A stretch of DNA of 64,000 nucleotides from Enterobacter wuhouensis (GTDB lineage: Bacteria > Pseudomonadota > Gammaproteobacteria > Enterobacterales > Enterobacteriaceae), in the NCBI RefSeq assembly GCF_004331265.1, contig NZ_SJOO01000010.1:102897-166896 (forward strand), read 5' to 3'. Of this stretch, positions 8,712 through 17,885 are shown piece after piece (the first letter of the stretch is position 1; each line of letters begins with the position of its first letter). Under the pieces are notes generated by a model, which was given only the letters and a program-made list of their open reading frames with translations, had not been told where the DNA came from and did no database searches. A program made the position numbers and the translations under genes.

Positions 8712-9164
8712 TTGTCCACATTAGAGCAAAAATTAACAGAGATGATTACTGCACCGGTCGAAGCACTGGGCTACGAACTGGTTGGCATCGAATTCGTTCG
8801 CGGCCGCACATCGACGCTGCGCATCTATATTGATAGTGAAGATGGCATCAATGTTGATGATTGTGCTGATGTAAGCCACCAGGTCAGTGCGGTAATGGAT
8901 GTTGAAGATCCAATCACTGTTGCGTACAACCTGGAAGTTTCCTCACCTGGCCTCGATCGCCCGATGTTCACGGCCGAGCACTATGTGCGCTTTACCGGTG
9001 AAGAAGTGGCCCTCGTTCTGCGTATGGCCGTACAGAACCGCCGTAAATGGCAGGGAATTATCAAAGCCGTTGATGGTGAAATGATCACGGTGACAGTCGA
9101 AGGCAAAGATGAAGTGTTCGCGCTGAGTAATATCCAGAAGGCGAACCTGGTTCCCCACTTTTAA
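8712..9164 (+). CDS. rimP: Ribosome maturation factor RimP
   Basis: RimP is needed for maturation of the 30S subunit. The start taken is TTG at 8712, giving 150 residues as in E. coli and preceded by a G-rich Shine-Dalgarno sequence at 8702-8710; TTG at 8700 or GTG at 8706 would add up to four residues. It contains the N-terminal RimP domain with the SSPGLDRP motif at its junction (about 78-85) and a C-terminal SH3-like barrel. It is the first protein gene of the nusA-infB operon. Confidence 0.95.
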   Translation: MSTLEQKLTEMITAPVEALGYELVGIEFVRGRTSTLRIYIDSEDGINVDDCADVSHQVSAVMDVEDPITVAYNLEVSSPGLDRPMFTAEHYVRFTGEEVALVLRMAVQNRRKWQGIIKAVDGEMITVTVEGKDEVFALSNIQKANLVPHF

Positions 9165-9192
9165 CAGTCTGGATTGAGGTGAAAAGCCCGCG

Positions 9193-10695
9193 ATGAACAA
9201 AGAAATTTTGGCTGTTGTTGAAGCCGTCTCCAACGAGAAATCACTGCCGCGTGAGAAGATTTTCGAAGCGCTGGAAAGTGCACTGGCTACAGCAACCAAG
9301 AAAAAATACGAACAAGAGATCGATGTTCGCGTAGAAATCGATCGTAAAAGCGGTGACTTCGATACATTCCGTCGTTGGGTAATCGTAGAAGAAGTGACCC
9401 AGCCAACCAAAGAGATCACGCTGGAAGCGGCGCGTTACGAAGACGAAAGTCTGAACGTGGGTGAATATGTTGAAGATCAGATTGAATCTGTCACCTTCGA
9501 CCGTATCACGACGCAGACCGCTAAACAGGTTATCGTGCAGAAAGTTCGCGAAGCCGAGCGTGCGCTGGTCGTCGATCAGTTCCGCGATCAGGAAGGCGAA
9601 ATCATCACCGGCGTGGTGAAGAAAGTTAACCGCGACAACATCTCTCTGGAAATCAAATCCGAAGGGTTGCCGGGTAACGCTGAAGCGGTAATTCTGCGTG
9701 AAGATATGCTGCCGCGCGAAAACTTCCGCCCAGGCGACCGTATCCGTGGCGTTCTGTACGCTGTGCGTCCAGAAGCGCGTGGCGCTCAGCTGTTCGTGAC
9801 CCGTTCTAAACCAGAAATGCTGGTAGAACTGTTCCGTATCGAAGTACCGGAAATCGGTGAAGAAGTTATTGAAATCAAAGCGGCGGCTCGCGATCCGGGC
9901 TCCCGTGCGAAAATCGCAGTAAAAACTAACGACAAGCGTATCGATCCGGTCGGTGCTTGCGTAGGTATGCGTGGCGCACGTGTTCAGGCGGTGTCTACCG
10001 AACTGGGCGGCGAGCGTATTGATATCGTTCTGTGGGACGACAACCCAGCGCAGTTCGTGATCAACGCAATGGCTCCGGCTGATGTGGCGTCTATCGTTGT
10101 TGACGAAGACAAACACACCATGGATATCGCGGTAGAAGCGGGTAACCTGGCGCAGGCAATTGGCCGTAACGGTCAGAACGTACGTCTGGCGTCACAGCTG
10201 AGCGGCTGGGAACTCAACGTAATGACCGTTGATGACCTGCAGGCTAAGCATCAGGCTGAAGCCCATGCGGCGATCGATACCTTCACCAAATACCTCGACA
10301 TTGACGAAGATTTCGCCACCGTTCTGGTAGAAGAAGGTTTCTCTACGCTGGAAGAACTGGCCTATGTGCCAATGAAAGAGCTGCTGGAAATTGACGGTCT
10401 GGATGAACAAACCGTTGAAGCCCTGCGTGAACGCGCTAAAAACGCACTGACCACCCTGGCACTGGCTCAGGAAGAAAGCCTTGGCGATAAGAAGCCGGCT
10501 GATGACCTGCTGAATCTGGAAGGTCTTGATCGTGCGATTGCGTTCAAGCTGGCTGCCCGTGGTGTTTGTACGCTGGAAGATCTCGCTGAGCAAGGCGTTG
10601 ATGACCTGGCTGATATCGAAGGTTTAACCGACGAGAAAGCCGGCGAGCTCATCATGGCCGCACGTAATATTTGCTGGTTCGGCGACGAAGCGTAA
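9193..10695 (+). CDS. nusA: Transcription termination/antitermination protein NusA
   Basis: NusA binds RNA polymerase and nascent RNA and governs pausing, termination and antitermination. At 500 residues it is slightly longer than the E. coli 495. The order is the N-terminal RNAP-binding domain, S1 domain (about 135-200), two KH domains (CVGMRGARVQAV and AIGRNGQNVRLAS loops), and two acidic helix-hairpin-helix repeats at the C-terminus that contact the alpha-CTD and lambda N. It lies between rimP and infB. Confidence 0.97.
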   Translation: MNKEILAVVEAVSNEKSLPREKIFEALESALATATKKKYEQEIDVRVEIDRKSGDFDTFRRWVIVEEVTQPTKEITLEAARYEDESLNVGEYVEDQIESVTFDRITTQTAKQVIVQKVREAERALVVDQFRDQEGEIITGVVKKVNRDNISLEIKSEGLPGNAEAVILREDMLPRENFRPGDRIRGVLYAVRPEARGAQLFVTRSKPEMLVELFRIEVPEIGEEVIEIKAAARDPGSRAKIAVKTNDKRIDPVGACVGMRGARVQAVSTELGGERIDIVLWDDNPAQFVINAMAPADVASIVVDEDKHTMDIAVEAGNLAQAIGRNGQNVRLASQLSGWELNVMTVDDLQAKHQAEAHAAIDTFTKYLDIDEDFATVLVEEGFSTLEELAYVPMKELLEIDGLDEQTVEALRERAKNALTTLALAQEESLGDKKPADDLLNLEGLDRAIAFKLAARGVCTLEDLAEQGVDDLADIEGLTDEKAGELIMAARNICWFGDEA

Positions 10696-10719
10696 TAAAC
10701 TGTAGCAGGAAGGAACAGC

Positions 10720-13407
10720 ATGACTGATGTAACTGTAAAATCGCTGGCTGCTGAGATTCAGACCTCCGTGGACCGCCTGGTACAGCAATTTGCTGATGCA
10801 GGGATCCCGAAGTCCGCTGATGACTCAGTGACCGCGCAAGAAAAACAAACCTTGTTAGCGCACCTGAACCGTGAACACGGCTCAACGCCTGACAAGCTGA
10901 CGCTGCAGCGCAAAACGCGCAGCACGTTGAACATTCCTGGTACCGGTGGTAAAAGCAAATCGGTACAAATTGAAGTCCGCAAGACACGCACCTTTGTAAA
11001 ACGTGATCCGCAAGAGGCAGAACGCCTTGCCGCGGAAGAGCAGGCACAGCGTGAAGCGGAAGAACAAGCTCAGCGTGAGGCAGAAGCAACTGCCAAACGT
11101 GAAGCAGAATTAAAAGCTGAACGTGAGGCCGCAGAAAAAGCGAAACGCGACGCAAGTGATAAAGTGAAGCGTGACGCTGCGGAAAAAGACAAAGTGAGCA
11201 ATCAACAGACCGACGAAATGACAAAAACTGCCCAGGCTGAAAAAGCCCGCCGTGAAAATGAAGCTGCCGAGCTGAAGCGTAAAGCGGAAGAAGAAGCCCG
11301 CCGCAAGCTTGAAGAAGAAGCTCGCCGCGTCGCCGAAGAAGCGCGTCGCATGGCAGAAGAAAACGAGAAGAACGGCGTGAATACCGCTGAACCGACTGAA
11401 GACACCAGCGATTATCACGTCACCACTTCTCAGCACGCACGTCAGGCTGAAGACGACAACGACCGTGAAGTTGAAGGTGGTCGTGGCCGTACGCGCAGCA
11501 CCAAAGCCGCGCGTCCTGCGAAAAAAGGCAACAAGCACGCTGAATCCAAAGCTGACCGTGAAGAAGCACGCGCTGCCGTTCGCGGCGGTAAAGGCGGTAA
11601 GCGTAAAGGTTCTGCTCTGCAGCAGGGCTTCCAGAAGCCTGCTCAGGCGGTTAACCGTGACGTTGTGATCGGCGAAACCATCACCGTTGGCGATCTGGCG
11701 AACAAGATGGCGGTTAAAGGCTCTCAGGTCATCAAAGCGATGATGAAACTGGGCGCAATGGCGACCATCAACCAGGTCATCGACCAGGAAACCGCACAGC
11801 TGGTTGCCGAAGAGATGGGCCACAAAGTTATCCTGCGTCGTGAAAACGAGCTGGAAGAAGCAGTAATGAGCGACCGTGACACTGGCGCAGCGGCTGAACC
11901 GCGTGCACCGGTTGTGACCATCATGGGTCACGTTGACCACGGTAAAACCTCTCTGCTTGACTACATTCGCTCTACTAAGGTTGCTTCCGGTGAAGCGGGT
12001 GGTATTACCCAGCACATCGGTGCTTACCATGTAGAAACTGAAAACGGCATGATCACCTTCCTGGATACCCCGGGACACGCAGCGTTTACCTCAATGCGTG
12101 CTCGTGGTGCTCAGGCGACGGATATCGTTGTCCTGGTCGTTGCTGCGGACGATGGCGTAATGCCACAGACCATCGAAGCTATCCAGCACGCGAAAGCGGC
12201 GCAGGTGCCTCTGGTTGTTGCAGTCAACAAAATCGATAAGCCAGAAGCTGACATGGACCGCGTTAAGAACGAACTGTCCCAGTACGGCGTTATGCCGGAA
12301 GAGTGGGGCGGTGAAGCGCAGTTCATCCCTGTATCTGCAAAAGCGGGTACCGGTATCGACGACCTGCTGAACGCTATCCTGCTGCAGGCTGAAGTTCTGG
12401 AGCTGAAAGCGATCCGTAATGGTATGGCGAGCGGCGCGGTGATCGAATCCTTCCTGGATAAAGGTCGTGGTCCGGTTGCAACCGTTCTGGTTCGTGAAGG
12501 TACGCTGAACAAAGGCGACATCGTCCTGTGCGGATTCGAATACGGTCGCGTTCGTGCGATGCGTAACGAACTGGGTCAGGAAGTGCTGGAAGCCGGTCCG
12601 TCCATTCCAGTGGAAATCCTGGGCCTGTCCGGCGTTCCGGCTGCCGGTGATGAAGTGACCGTTGTGCGTGACGAGAAAAAAGCGCGTGAAGTTGCACTGT
12701 ATCGTCAGGGCAAATTCCGTGAAGTTAAGCTGGCTCGTCAGCAGAAATCTAAACTCGAGAACATGTTCGCGAACATGACCGAAGGCGAAGTTCACGAAGT
12801 GAACGTCGTTCTGAAAGCCGACGTTCAGGGTTCTGTGGAAGCGATCTCCGACTCCTTGCTGAAACTGTCTACCGACGAAGTTAAAGTGAAGATCATCGGT
12901 TCTGGCGTAGGTGGTATCACCGAAACTGACGCAACCCTGGCTGCAGCGTCCAATGCCATCCTGGTTGGCTTCAACGTTCGTGCGGATGCGTCTGCACGTA
13001 AAGTGATCGAAGCTGAAAGCCTGGATCTGCGTTACTACTCCGTCATCTATAACCTGATCGACGAAGTGAAAGCAGCCATGAGCGGCATGCTGTCTCCTGA
13101 GCTGAAACAGCAGATCATCGGTCTGGCTGAAGTACGTGACGTGTTCAAATCACCGAAATTCGGTGCGATCGCGGGCTGTATGGTTACCGAAGGTAACATC
13201 AAGCGTCACAACCCAATCCGCGTACTGCGTGACAACGTGGTTATCTACGAAGGCGAGCTGGAATCCCTGCGCCGCTTCAAAGATGACGTTAACGAAGTCC
13301 GTAACGGCATGGAATGTGGTATCGGCGTGAAGAACTACAACGACGTTCGCGTTGGCGATATGATCGAAGTGTTCGAGATCATCGAAATTCAGCGTACCAT
13401 CGCTTAA
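10720..13407 (+). CDS. infB: Translation initiation factor IF-2
   Basis: IF-2 is the GTPase that brings fMet-tRNA to the 30S subunit and drives subunit joining. The 895 residues include an N-terminal subdomain, a long charged Ala/Glu/Arg/Lys linker (about 90-230), and the G domain with GHVDHGKT at 403-410, DTPGH and NKID. In-frame internal starts GTG at 11194 (codon 159) and ATG at 11218 (codon 167) are preserved, matching the E. coli IF2-beta and IF2-gamma isoforms. The stop codon abuts an ERIC repeat. Confidence 0.98.
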   Translation: MTDVTVKSLAAEIQTSVDRLVQQFADAGIPKSADDSVTAQEKQTLLAHLNREHGSTPDKLTLQRKTRSTLNIPGTGGKSKSVQIEVRKTRTFVKRDPQEAERLAAEEQAQREAEEQAQREAEATAKREAELKAEREAAEKAKRDASDKVKRDAAEKDKVSNQQTDEMTKTAQAEKARRENEAAELKRKAEEEARRKLEEEARRVAEEARRMAEENEKNGVNTAEPTEDTSDYHVTTSQHARQAEDDNDREVEGGRGRTRSTKAARPAKKGNKHAESKADREEARAAVRGGKGGKRKGSALQQGFQKPAQAVNRDVVIGETITVGDLANKMAVKGSQVIKAMMKLGAMATINQVIDQETAQLVAEEMGHKVILRRENELEEAVMSDRDTGAAAEPRAPVVTIMGHVDHGKTSLLDYIRSTKVASGEAGGITQHIGAYHVETENGMITFLDTPGHAAFTSMRARGAQATDIVVLVVAADDGVMPQTIEAIQHAKAAQVPLVVAVNKIDKPEADMDRVKNELSQYGVMPEEWGGEAQFIPVSAKAGTGIDDLLNAILLQAEVLELKAIRNGMASGAVIESFLDKGRGPVATVLVREGTLNKGDIVLCGFEYGRVRAMRNELGQEVLEAGPSIPVEILGLSGVPAAGDEVTVVRDEKKAREVALYRQGKFREVKLARQQKSKLENMFANMTEGEVHEVNVVLKADVQGSVEAISDSLLKLSTDEVKVKIIGSGVGGITETDATLAAASNAILVGFNVRADASARKVIEAESLDLRYYSVIYNLIDEVKAAMSGMLSPELKQQIIGLAEVRDVFKSPKFGAIAGCMVTEGNIKRHNPIRVLRDNVVIYEGELESLRRFKDDVNEVRNGMECGIGVKNYNDVRVGDMIEVFEIIEIQRTIA

Positions 13408-13530
13408 TCTTCGTCGGCTTTTGGGCCGCCACTGCGTTGGCTGCGCTCGTTCACCCCGGTCACATAGTTATCTATGCTCCCGGGGATTCACGAGCTTGCC
13501 GCCTTGTTGCAACCCAAAATCCTTAGAAGA
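13408..13530. repeat. ERIC (IRU) element directly after infB
   Basis: About 123 bp with imperfect inverted ends (TCTTC...GGCTTTTGGG against CCCAAAATCC...GAAGA) and the central ERIC palindrome GTTCACCCCGG...CCGGGGATTCAC. It begins at the first base after the infB stop. The match to the family core is clear by eye. ERIC elements fold into long hairpins in RNA, so this one sits in the infB-rbfA transcript. Confidence 0.85.
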
Positions 13531-13539
13531 TTAACTAGC

Positions 13540-13569
13540 GTAGGCCGGGTAAGCGAAGCGCCACCCGGC
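13540..13569. repeat. REP element between infB and rbfA
   Basis: The palindromic unit GTAGGCCGGGTAAGCGAAGC followed by GCCACCCGGC is a standard single REP, 10 bases after the ERIC element. Confidence 0.85.
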
Positions 13570-13577
13570 AATAATTT

Positions 13578-13603
13578 AAAAAAGGGGCTTTAGCCCCTTT
13601 TTT
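13578..13603 (+). terminator. Strong hairpin with T-run before rbfA
   Basis: An 11-bp perfect stem (AAAAAAGGGGC / GCCCCTTTTTT) has loop TTTA and ends 16 bases before the rbfA ATG. It has the form of an intrinsic terminator within a normally cotranscribed operon, so it may attenuate rbfA or mark the 3' end of infB mRNA. Confidence 0.85.
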
Positions 13604-13619
13604 GTCTGGAGAATTTATT

Positions 13620-14024
13620 ATGGCGAAAGAATTTGGTCGCCCTCAGCGCGTAGCGCAGGAAATGCAGAAAGAGATCGCGCTCATTCTGCAACGTGAAATT
13701 AAAGACCCACGCGTGGGCATGATGACCACCGTCTCTGGCGTAGAGATGTCTCGTGACCTGGCCTATGCCAAAGTGTTCGTGACCTTCCTGAACGATCAGG
13801 ACGAAGCCGCGGTGAAAAACGGTATCAAAGCGCTGCAGGAAGCCTCTGGCTTCATCCGCTCTCTGCTGGGCAAAGCGATGCGCCTGCGTATCGTGCCAGA
13901 GCTGACCTTCTTCTACGACAACTCGCTGGTCGAAGGTATGCGCATGTCCAACCTGGTGACCAGCGTGGTGAAACATGACGATGAGCGTCGTGTTAACCCA
14001 GCGGACGACAGCAAGGAGGACTGA
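13620..14024 (+). CDS. rbfA: 30S ribosome-binding factor RbfA
   Basis: RbfA is a cold-shock KH-fold protein that helps mature the 5' end of 16S rRNA in the 30S subunit. The start at MAKEFGRPQR gives 134 residues (133 in E. coli), with TCTGGAGA as Shine-Dalgarno; six codons upstream in frame overlap the terminator stem and are rejected. The C-terminal tail is acidic and flexible. The stop overlaps the truB start by one base (TGATG). Confidence 0.96.
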   Translation: MAKEFGRPQRVAQEMQKEIALILQREIKDPRVGMMTTVSGVEMSRDLAYAKVFVTFLNDQDEAAVKNGIKALQEASGFIRSLLGKAMRLRIVPELTFFYDNSLVEGMRMSNLVTSVVKHDDERRVNPADDSKED

Positions 14025-14974
14025 TGAGTCGTCCTCGTCGTCGCGGTCGCGACGTGCATGGCGTGCTGCTGCTGGACAAACCTCAGGGCGCATCCAGCAA
14101 CGACGTGCTGCAAAAAGTGAAGCGTATTTTTAACGCCAACCGCGCGGGCCATACGGGTGCGCTGGATCCGCTGGCGACCGGTATGCTGCCGGTTTGCCTG
14201 GGAGAGGCGACAAAGTTTTCCCAGTATCTGCTGGATTCCGATAAGCGTTATCGCGTTATCGCTAAACTGGGCCAGCGCACGGATACCTCCGACGCGGACG
14301 GCCAGGTCGTGGAAGAGCGTCCGGTGACCTTCAGCGCGGAACAGCTTGATGCGGCGCTGGAAAGCTTCCGTGGTGACACCATGCAGGTGCCGTCGATGTA
14401 TTCGGCGCTGAAATATCAGGGCAAGAAGCTCTACGAATATGCGCGTCAGGGCATCGACGTCCCGCGCGAAGCCCGTCCGATTACCGTGTACGAACTGCTG
14501 TTCATTCGCCATCAAGGCGATGAGCTGGAGCTGGAAGTGCACTGTTCGAAAGGCACCTATATTCGCACCATCATTGACGACCTCGGCGAAAAGCTGGGCT
14601 GCGGCGCGCATGTTATCTACCTGCGTCGTCTGGCCGTCAGCACATACCCGGTTGAGCGCATGGTCACTCTGGAGCATCTCCGTGAGCTGGCTGAGCAAGC
14701 TGAAGCGCAGGGAATTGCGCCGGCAGATTTGCTCGACCCGTTACTGATGCCGATGGACAGTCCGGCAGCGGATTTCCCGATTGTTAATCTTCCTTTAACA
14801 TCGTCCGTGTACTTTAAGAACGGAAATCCGGTGCGGACCACGGATGCGCCGCTGGAAGGTCTGGTACGCGTGACCGAAGGTGATGAGGGTAAGTTTATCG
14901 GCATGGGTGAAATGGATGGCGAAGGGCGTGTTGCCCCTCGTCGCCTGGTCGTTGAATATCCGGTCGAAGCCTAA
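14024..14974 (+). CDS. truB: tRNA pseudouridine(55) synthase TruB
   Basis: TruB makes pseudouridine-55 in the T loop of tRNAs. It has 316 residues (314 in E. coli). The catalytic aspartate is D48 within GHTGALDPLATG. The N-terminal catalytic domain is followed by a PUA-like domain (about 250-316). It is translationally coupled to rbfA through TGATG. Confidence 0.97.
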   Translation: MSRPRRRGRDVHGVLLLDKPQGASSNDVLQKVKRIFNANRAGHTGALDPLATGMLPVCLGEATKFSQYLLDSDKRYRVIAKLGQRTDTSDADGQVVEERPVTFSAEQLDAALESFRGDTMQVPSMYSALKYQGKKLYEYARQGIDVPREARPITVYELLFIRHQGDELELEVHCSKGTYIRTIIDDLGEKLGCGAHVIYLRRLAVSTYPVERMVTLEHLRELAEQAEAQGIAPADLLDPLLMPMDSPAADFPIVNLPLTSSVYFKNGNPVRTTDAPLEGLVRVTEGDEGKFIGMGEMDGEGRVAPRRLVVEYPVEA

Positions 14975-15044
14975 CGGCGATTGCGGCTCACCTTGCGATA
15001 AGCAGGGGAGACGAGTAGAATATCGCCGCTTAACGATCTGCAAA

Positions 15045-15072
15045 TTGTTTAACAATCGGCTGGTCGTATACT
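15045..15072 (+). promoter_or_regulatory. rpsO promoter
   Basis: TTGTTT (15045-15050) and TATACT (15067-15072) have a 16-base spacer and lie about 60 bases before the rpsO ATG, in the truB-rpsO gap. This is the position of the known E. coli rpsO P1 promoter. Confidence 0.65.
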
Positions 15073-15129
15073 GGGATTGCTGAATTAGAGATCGGCATCC
15101 TTACATTCTTTATATTCTGGAGTTTGAAA

Positions 15130-15399
15130 ATGTCTCTAAGCGTTGAAGCTAAAGCTAAAATCGTTTCCGAGTTTGGTCGTGGTACTAACGACAGCGGTTC
15201 TACCGAAGTTCAGGTTGCACTGCTGACTGCACAGATTAACCACCTGCAGGGTCACTTTGCAGAGCACAAAAAAGATCACCACAGCCGTCGTGGTCTGCTG
15301 CGTATGGTTTCTCAGCGTCGTAAACTGCTCGACTACCTGAAACGTAAAGATGTTGCACGCTACACCGCGCTGATCGAGCGTCTGGGTCTGCGTCGCTAA
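15130..15399 (+). CDS. rpsO: 30S ribosomal protein S15
   Basis: S15 binds helices 20-22 of 16S rRNA and seeds the 30S platform. The 89-residue reading starts at ATG (MSLSVEAK); an upstream TTG would add two residues and is not needed. The conserved QINHLQGHFAEHKKDHHSRR region is unchanged from E. coli. In E. coli S15 represses its own translation by trapping a pseudoknot at its start; the 5' UTR here is long enough, but I did not fold it. Confidence 0.98.
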   Translation: MSLSVEAKAKIVSEFGRGTNDSGSTEVQVALLTAQINHLQGHFAEHKKDHHSRRGLLRMVSQRRKLLDYLKRKDVARYTALIERLGLRR

Positions 15400-15415
15400 G
15401 TCTTGCGAGTTTCAG

Positions 15416-15442
15416 AAAAGGGGGCCTGATGGCCCCTTTTTT
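15416..15442 (+). terminator. Terminator after rpsO
   Basis: GGGGCC-TGAT-GGCCCC is extended by AAAAG/TTTTT pairs and followed by TTTTTT. In E. coli the corresponding hairpin is partly read through into pnp. Confidence 0.88.
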
Positions 15443-15510
15443 CAACCAGACGGCAGCAATTCACTGGAAACTATTGTATTGTTGCTATAAATGATCTTCA
15501 TTGCAGAGGT

Positions 15511-15566
15511 TCGCGCGGCTAATGAGAGGCTTCACCCATGGGGGTGTCGGTTGTCATTAGTCGCGA
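15511..15566 (+). promoter_or_regulatory. pnp leader hairpin (RNase III processing site)
   Basis: A long imperfect stem pairs TCGCG with CGCGA, CTAATGA with TCATTAG, and CACCC with GGGTG around the ATG-containing loop. It lies about 75 bases before the pnp start. In E. coli RNase III cuts this structure and PNPase then autoregulates its mRNA. The pairing is seen directly; the mechanism is carried over from E. coli. Confidence 0.75.
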
Positions 15567-15641
15567 GGATGCGAAGAAGGTCGGGTTAAATCGTCAGCAC
15601 ACCGGTGGTGTGCTGTCAAACATTTAAGAAAGGACAGAACT

Positions 15642-17777
15642 TTGCTGAATCCGATCGTTCGTAAATTCCAGTATGGTCAACATACCGTCACGCTGGAAAC
15701 CGGCATGATGGCACGTCAGGCTACTGCTGCCGTTATGGTAAGCATGGATGACACTGCGGTATTCGTTACCGTTGTTGGCCAGAAAAAAGCTAAACCAGGT
15801 CAGGACTTCTTCCCGCTGACCGTTAACTACCAGGAGCGTACCTACGCTGCCGGTAAAATCCCGGGTGGTTTCTTCCGTCGTGAAGGCCGTCCAAGCGAAG
15901 GCGAAACCCTGATTGCGCGTCTGATTGACCGCCCGGTTCGTCCGCTGTTCCCGGAAGGCTTCGTTAACGAAGTACAGGTTATCGCGACCGTTGTTTCCGT
16001 TAACCCACAGGTTAACCCGGACATCGTTGCCATGATCGGCGCATCTGCTGCCCTGTCACTGTCTGGTATTCCATTCAATGGCCCAATCGGTGCCGCGCGC
16101 GTTGGCTACATCAACGACCAGTACGTGCTGAACCCAACTCAGGAAGAGCTGAAAGAAAGTAAGCTGGACCTGGTTGTTGCGGGTACTGAAGCGGCGGTTC
16201 TGATGGTTGAATCCGAAGCTGAACTGCTGAGCGAAGACCAGATGCTGGGTGCGGTGGTGTTTGGCCACGAACAGCAGCAGATCGTTATCCAGAACATCAA
16301 CGACCTGGTGAAAGAAGCCGGTAAACCACGCTGGGACTGGCAGCCAGAAGCGGTGAACGACGCGCTGAACGCACGCGTTGCTGCACTGGCAGGCGCACGT
16401 CTGAGCGATGCATACCGCATCACCGACAAACAAGAGCGTTATGCTCAGGTTGACGTTATCAAATCAGAAACCATCGCGACGCTGGTTGCTGAAGATGAGT
16501 CCCTGGATGCTAACGAGCTGAGCGAAATTCTGCACGCTATCGAGAAAAACACCGTTCGTAGCCGCGTACTGGCAGGCGAGCCGCGTATCGATGGTCGTGA
16601 AAAAGACATGATCCGTGGTCTGGACGTTCGTACTGGCGTTCTGCCACGTACTCACGGTTCCGCGCTGTTCACCCGTGGCGAAACGCAGGCGCTGGTTACC
16701 GCAACCCTGGGTACTGCACGTGACGCACAGAACATCGACGAACTGATGGGCGAGCGTACTGACAGCTTCCTGTTCCACTACAACTTCCCTCCGTACTCCG
16801 TCGGTGAGACCGGTATGGTTGGCTCGCCGAAGCGTCGTGAAATTGGTCACGGTCGTCTGGCGAAGCGCGGCGTGCTGGCAGTGATGCCGGAAGCAGACAA
16901 ATTCCCGTACACCGTTCGTGTGGTGTCTGAAATCACCGAATCTAACGGCTCTTCTTCTATGGCTTCCGTGTGTGGTGCCTCTCTGGCGCTGATGGATGCA
17001 GGCGTGCCAATCAAAGCCGCCGTTGCGGGTATCGCAATGGGCCTGGTGAAAGAAGGCGACAACTTTGTTGTTCTGTCTGACATTCTGGGCGATGAAGATC
17101 ACCTGGGCGATATGGACTTCAAAGTCGCGGGTTCCCGCGAAGGTATCTCTGCGCTGCAGATGGATATCAAAATTGAAGGTATCACCAAAGAGATCATGCA
17201 GGTTGCTCTGAACCAGGCTAAAGGTGCGCGTCTGCACATCCTGGGCGTGATGGAACAGGCGATTAACGCGCCGCGCGGCGACATTTCTCAGTTCGCTCCG
17301 CGTATCCACACCATCAAGATCAATCCAGACAAGATCAAAGACGTTATCGGTAAGGGCGGTTCTGTAATCCGTGCTCTGACCGAAGAGACCGGCACCACTA
17401 TCGAAATCGAAGATGACGGTACTGTGAAGATCGCAGCAACCGACGGTGAGAAAGCGAAATTCGCTATCCGCCGCATCGAAGAAATCACTGCAGAGATCGA
17501 AGTGGGCCGTATCTACGCGGGTAAAGTGACCCGTATCGTTGACTTTGGCGCATTCGTTGCCATCGGTGGCGGTAAAGAAGGTCTGGTACACATTTCTCAG
17601 ATCGCCGACAAGCGCGTTGAGAAAGTGACCGATTACCTGCAGATGGGCCAGGAAGTCCCGGTTAAAGTTCTGGAAGTTGATCGCCAGGGCCGCATCCGTC
17701 TGAGCATTAAAGAAGCAACCGAGCAGTCTCCTGCTGCTGCGCCAGAAGCACCGGCAGCAGAACAGCAAGGCGAGTAA
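15642..17777 (+). CDS. pnp: Polynucleotide phosphorylase PNPase
   Basis: PNPase is the 3'-5' phosphorolytic exoribonuclease of the degradosome. The 711 residues equal E. coli. It starts with TTG (MLNPIVRK), preceded by AAGGACAG. It carries two RNase PH domains (the second with GDEDHLGDMDFK, containing the catalytic acidic residues), a KH domain (KDVIGKGGSVIRAL) and an S1 domain (GKVTRIVDFGAFV). The Ala/Pro/Glu tail is flexible. Confidence 0.98.
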   Translation: MLNPIVRKFQYGQHTVTLETGMMARQATAAVMVSMDDTAVFVTVVGQKKAKPGQDFFPLTVNYQERTYAAGKIPGGFFRREGRPSEGETLIARLIDRPVRPLFPEGFVNEVQVIATVVSVNPQVNPDIVAMIGASAALSLSGIPFNGPIGAARVGYINDQYVLNPTQEELKESKLDLVVAGTEAAVLMVESEAELLSEDQMLGAVVFGHEQQQIVIQNINDLVKEAGKPRWDWQPEAVNDALNARVAALAGARLSDAYRITDKQERYAQVDVIKSETIATLVAEDESLDANELSEILHAIEKNTVRSRVLAGEPRIDGREKDMIRGLDVRTGVLPRTHGSALFTRGETQALVTATLGTARDAQNIDELMGERTDSFLFHYNFPPYSVGETGMVGSPKRREIGHGRLAKRGVLAVMPEADKFPYTVRVVSEITESNGSSSMASVCGASLALMDAGVPIKAAVAGIAMGLVKEGDNFVVLSDILGDEDHLGDMDFKVAGSREGISALQMDIKIEGITKEIMQVALNQAKGARLHILGVMEQAINAPRGDISQFAPRIHTIKINPDKIKDVIGKGGSVIRALTEETGTTIEIEDDGTVKIAATDGEKAKFAIRRIEEITAEIEVGRIYAGKVTRIVDFGAFVAIGGGKEGLVHISQIADKRVEKVTDYLQMGQEVPVKVLEVDRQGRIRLSIKEATEQSPAAAPEAPAAEQQGE

Positions 17778-17788
17778 GGTTGCCATTT

Positions 17789-17809
17789 GCCCTCCGCTTT
17801 GCGGAGGGC
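17789..17809 (+). terminator. Hairpin between pnp and nlpI
   Basis: A 9-bp perfect stem (GCCCTCCGC / GCGGAGGGC) with loop TTT follows the pnp stop by 11 bases. The downstream run is not T-rich (CTATTATC), so it may be a 3' end-stabilising structure or a leaky terminator. Confidence 0.55.
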
Positions 17810-17885
17810 CTATTATCAGGCAGGACGCCTTGTTAGCAGCCGGGGGACAGGACGTTCATCCAATAGTTGTCTTCGGGAGTGGGAA

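Noticed and set aside
15400..15641. A possible antisense sRNA (SraG-like) between rpsO and pnp
   Set aside because: E. coli has an sRNA in this interval, but I cannot define a minus-strand promoter and terminator from this sequence, so I list only the pnp leader hairpin.
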